From Clostridiaceae bacterium (GTDB lineage: Bacteria; Bacillota; Clostridia; DSM-8532): a stretch of 5,800 nucleotides of DNA. A program made the translations under genes and the position numbers. Under the pieces are notes generated by a model that was given only the letters and a program-made list of their open reading frames with translations, was not told where the DNA came from and ran no database searches. The DNA is taken from NCBI GenBank assembly GCA_025361665.1, contig JANYKF010000309.1:1-5800 (forward strand), read 5' to 3'. The first letter of the stretch is position 1; every line of letters starts with the position of its first letter. Shown here one piece after another: positions 4,041 to 5,800 of this stretch.

Positions 4041-5800
4041 TTACTTGGCCGAGATGTCAATCTTGTCGATGAGCAGCTGGCGTTCAGCCATGATTTCATC
4101 GATGCCCAGTTCCTTGCACTTGACGCCATAAGCATTGACGAGTTTTTCTATGGCGGCTTCACTCTTGGCCTGTATGCAGTCGACGACAAGCTTCTCATAG
4201 AGGGTATTGATGGCAGGCCTCTTCTCGCGCTCGATGGGACCGGCATCGAAGTAATAGTCCTTCATGGGCATCATCTTGGGGTCATAGCGGGCACGCTCGG
4301 CGGCTCGGTTTTCCCAGCTGGCGTAGTTGTCCTTGCGGGCGAGTTCCGGATATTCTGCGCGCAATTTGTCGAAAGCCGGCAGGTTGAAGACCAACTGCTG
4401 CCAGTAGTAAACGCCGGTGGCCGCAACCTTGTTCCAGTCGAGATCGGAGGTTTCCTTCTTGAATGCGTCGGTGAACTTGTACTTGCCGTTGGCATCAAGT
4501 TCAAAGCTCTTGCCCGGCAGACCTGCCTGCACGAGAACCTGTCCATCCATGTTCACAAAATAATCAAGCATGGCCAGGAAGTGATTGAGGGTTTCCTCAT
4601 CCAGTTTCTTTGATATCGTGAGCGTGGAGAACATGCCCACCCAGTTGGTCCACTTGCGGTACTGCACCGGCTGGCTGGCATCTTCCAGCGGCAGGGACTG
4701 TACATACATGAGGTCCGGGTATTCCGCTTTCGCATTGTCTGAGAATGTGTTCATGTCCCACCAGGAAGCAGACATGGACGCTACGTTTCCTGCGGAAATC
4801 TTCTGCATGTATTGCGCATTCTTGATCGATGGTGCTTCCTTGTCGAGCATGCCGGTCACATACAGCATGTTCAGGTACTTCATGGCTTTCATGATTTCAG
4901 GGCTGTTGGTGAATTGGTAGTTGAAAGGCTTGAAGTTGTTGTTCCAGTCAAATCCAATACCTTGGCGTTCCATTGGCATGAAGGAGGCTACGATGTCCCA
5001 GTTTCCGCCGAGATTTTCATTGAATACGAATGGAATGACAGGTTTGCCGGCGGCATCCTTCAGTTCTGCCTTGCAGCGCTGCAGGTAGACCAGATACTTG
5101 TCCAGGTTTTTGGGGAAAGCCAAGCCCAGCTTGTCAAGGTAATCCTTGCGCAGGTACAGACCTCCGCCGGCATTGTGGATGAGATCGTTGCCCCGGCCGG
5201 TCTGCGTGGGGATGAACCAGTTGTGCGTTCCGGTTGTGTCCGTCCTGCGGTACTTGAGGAGTTCAGGCGACACCAGGTTGGCGATATTCGGATATTTTGC
5301 GATGTAGGGCGCGATGTCATAGATGAACCCGGCCTGGCCCAGTTTTTCATAGACATCCATGCTGTAGGCGTCGGAACTGCCGAAGTAGATGTCAGGCACC
5401 TCTCCGGAGGAGACCATCAGGTTCAGCTTCGTATTGAGCTCTTCCTGGCTGTTGGTGGTCATGGGTTCATAGACCATCGTAAATCCAGTGCGTTTGGCAA
5501 TTTCCGGCGTGATGAAATCCTTGTCCTTCACAGGGCCTGTCCAGCCCATTTCGAAACAAACGACCTTTGCCGTGTGATCCTTCGCATACTCGGGATATGT
5601 CTTCGCCAATTCCTCCCTCGTATTGGGTGATCCCGGATCACTGGAGAAACGAAGGGCTGAAATGGACATGTCGATGGGGATGGGTGTGGCGGTCGCCACG
5701 GGTGTGGCGGTTGCCTCGACGGCTGCGGTCTCCGAAGCAGCGGGCGCCGGGGTTGCCGTGGCCGGGGCTGCCGTCGCTGCCGCGGGAGTGGTGCTTTCGG
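4041..5800 (-). CDS. Extracellular solute-binding protein of a sugar ABC importer (LipO-like), N-terminus missing
   Basis: The frame is open to the window edge, so the start, signal peptide and lipobox cysteine are not visible; 585 residues are seen, ending DKIDISAK and TAA (4041-4043). An apparent GTG start at 5697-5699 is an internal valine. The first 42 or so visible residues are a Thr/Ala/Pro-rich linker, as in Gram-positive lipoproteins tethered to the membrane. The binding domain follows, with 'LNLMVSSGEVPDIYF', typical of family 1 binding proteins, then 'LYLRKDYLDKLGL' and 'PVIPFVFNENLGGNWD', typical of the large LipO/YtcQ-like subgroup with long inserts. These proteins bind oligosaccharides outside the cell and deliver them to two permeases, expected upstream or elsewhere. 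The ligand cannot be told; the GH127-like neighbour hints at a pentose-containing glycan. A stem-loop follows the gene, and the GRE gene lies 325 bp downstream with its own promoter. Confidence 0.9.
   Translation of the reverse strand, partial: ESTTPAAATAAPATATPAPAASETAAVEATATPVATATPIPIDMSISALRFSSDPGSPNTREELAKTYPEYAKDHTAKVVCFEMGWTGPVKDKDFITPEIAKRTGFTMVYEPMTTNSQEELNTKLNLMVSSGEVPDIYFGSSDAYSMDVYEKLGQAGFIYDIAPYIAKYPNIANLVSPELLKYRRTDTTGTHNWFIPTQTGRGNDLIHNAGGGLYLRKDYLDKLGLAFPKNLDKYLVYLQRCKAELKDAAGKPVIPFVFNENLGGNWDIVASFMPMERQGIGFDWNNNFKPFNYQFTNSPEIMKAMKYLNMLYVTGMLDKEAPSIKNAQYMQKISAGNVASMSASWWDMNTFSDNAKAEYPDLMYVQSLPLEDASQPVQYRKWTNWVGMFSTLTISKKLDEETLNHFLAMLDYFVNMDGQVLVQAGLPGKSFELDANGKYKFTDAFKKETSDLDWNKVAATGVYYWQQLVFNLPAFDKLRAEYPELARKDNYASWENRAAERARYDPKMMPMKDYYFDAGPIEREKRPAINTLYEKLVVDCIQAKSEAAIEKLVNAYGVKCKELGIDEIMAERQLLIDKIDISAK
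5682..5715 (-). repeat. 18-bp tandem repeat in the lipoprotein linker
   Basis: A 16-bp stretch at 5682-5697 recurs at 5700-5715 with one mismatch, a period of 18 bp. It encodes ATATP units in the tether of the solute-binding protein. Such repeats in flexible linkers commonly arise by slippage and tolerate length change. No further role is suggested. Confidence 0.75.

Noticed and set aside
4812..5630. A 272-codon plus-strand open frame
   Set aside because: It is antisense to the solute-binding protein and shows no family motifs; a shadow frame.

Overview
The window looks like part of a carbohydrate-use locus from a strict or facultative anaerobe, most likely a Bacillota (Clostridia-like) bacterium. 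The reasons are a glycyl radical enzyme (GRE), which is destroyed by oxygen; a LipO-type sugar-binding protein with a Thr/Ala/Pro-rich linker typical of Gram-positive lipoproteins; purine-rich Shine-Dalgarno sites; and a moderately GC-rich base composition. The lineage is inferred from gene style only. No rRNA, tRNA, mobile element or CRISPR array is visible.

Layout. Positions 1-344 (+) hold the last 113 residues of a protein resembling the C-terminal beta-sandwich of DUF1680/GH127 beta-L-arabinofuranosidases. It converges on a minus-strand cluster. In transcription order that cluster is: an extracellular solute-binding protein (4041 to beyond 5800, N-terminus missing); a 325-bp intergenic region packed with palindromes and an extended -10 promoter; a complete 745-residue GRE (1478-3715); and, 76 bp downstream, a complete 310-residue aldo/keto reductase (AKR, 469-1401). 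Between the convergent stops lies a 59-bp tandem repeat that copies the tail of the AKR gene, stop codon included. A shorter copy of the GRE tail (12 bp, again with a stop) lies just after the GRE gene.

How the genes may work together. The binding protein would capture an oligosaccharide or sugar for an ABC importer, and the GH127-like enzyme would release pentose from a plant or host glycan. The GRE and AKR are probably one transcript; a plausible but unproven division of labour is that the GRE makes a carbonyl product that the AKR reduces with NAD(P)H. The GRE has the glycyl-radical site (G723) and an active-site cysteine (C393), but carries Cys-Ser-Gln where dehydratase and lyase GREs have Cys-X-Glu and pyruvate formate-lyase has Cys-Cys. 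It also has five cysteines within 22 residues at that site. Its substrate cannot be named, and 'formate C-acetyltransferase' would be a misannotation. No radical-SAM activase is in the window.

The points most worth a second look are the atypical GRE active site, the tiled palindromes upstream of its promoter, and the duplicated stop-codon tails after two consecutive genes.
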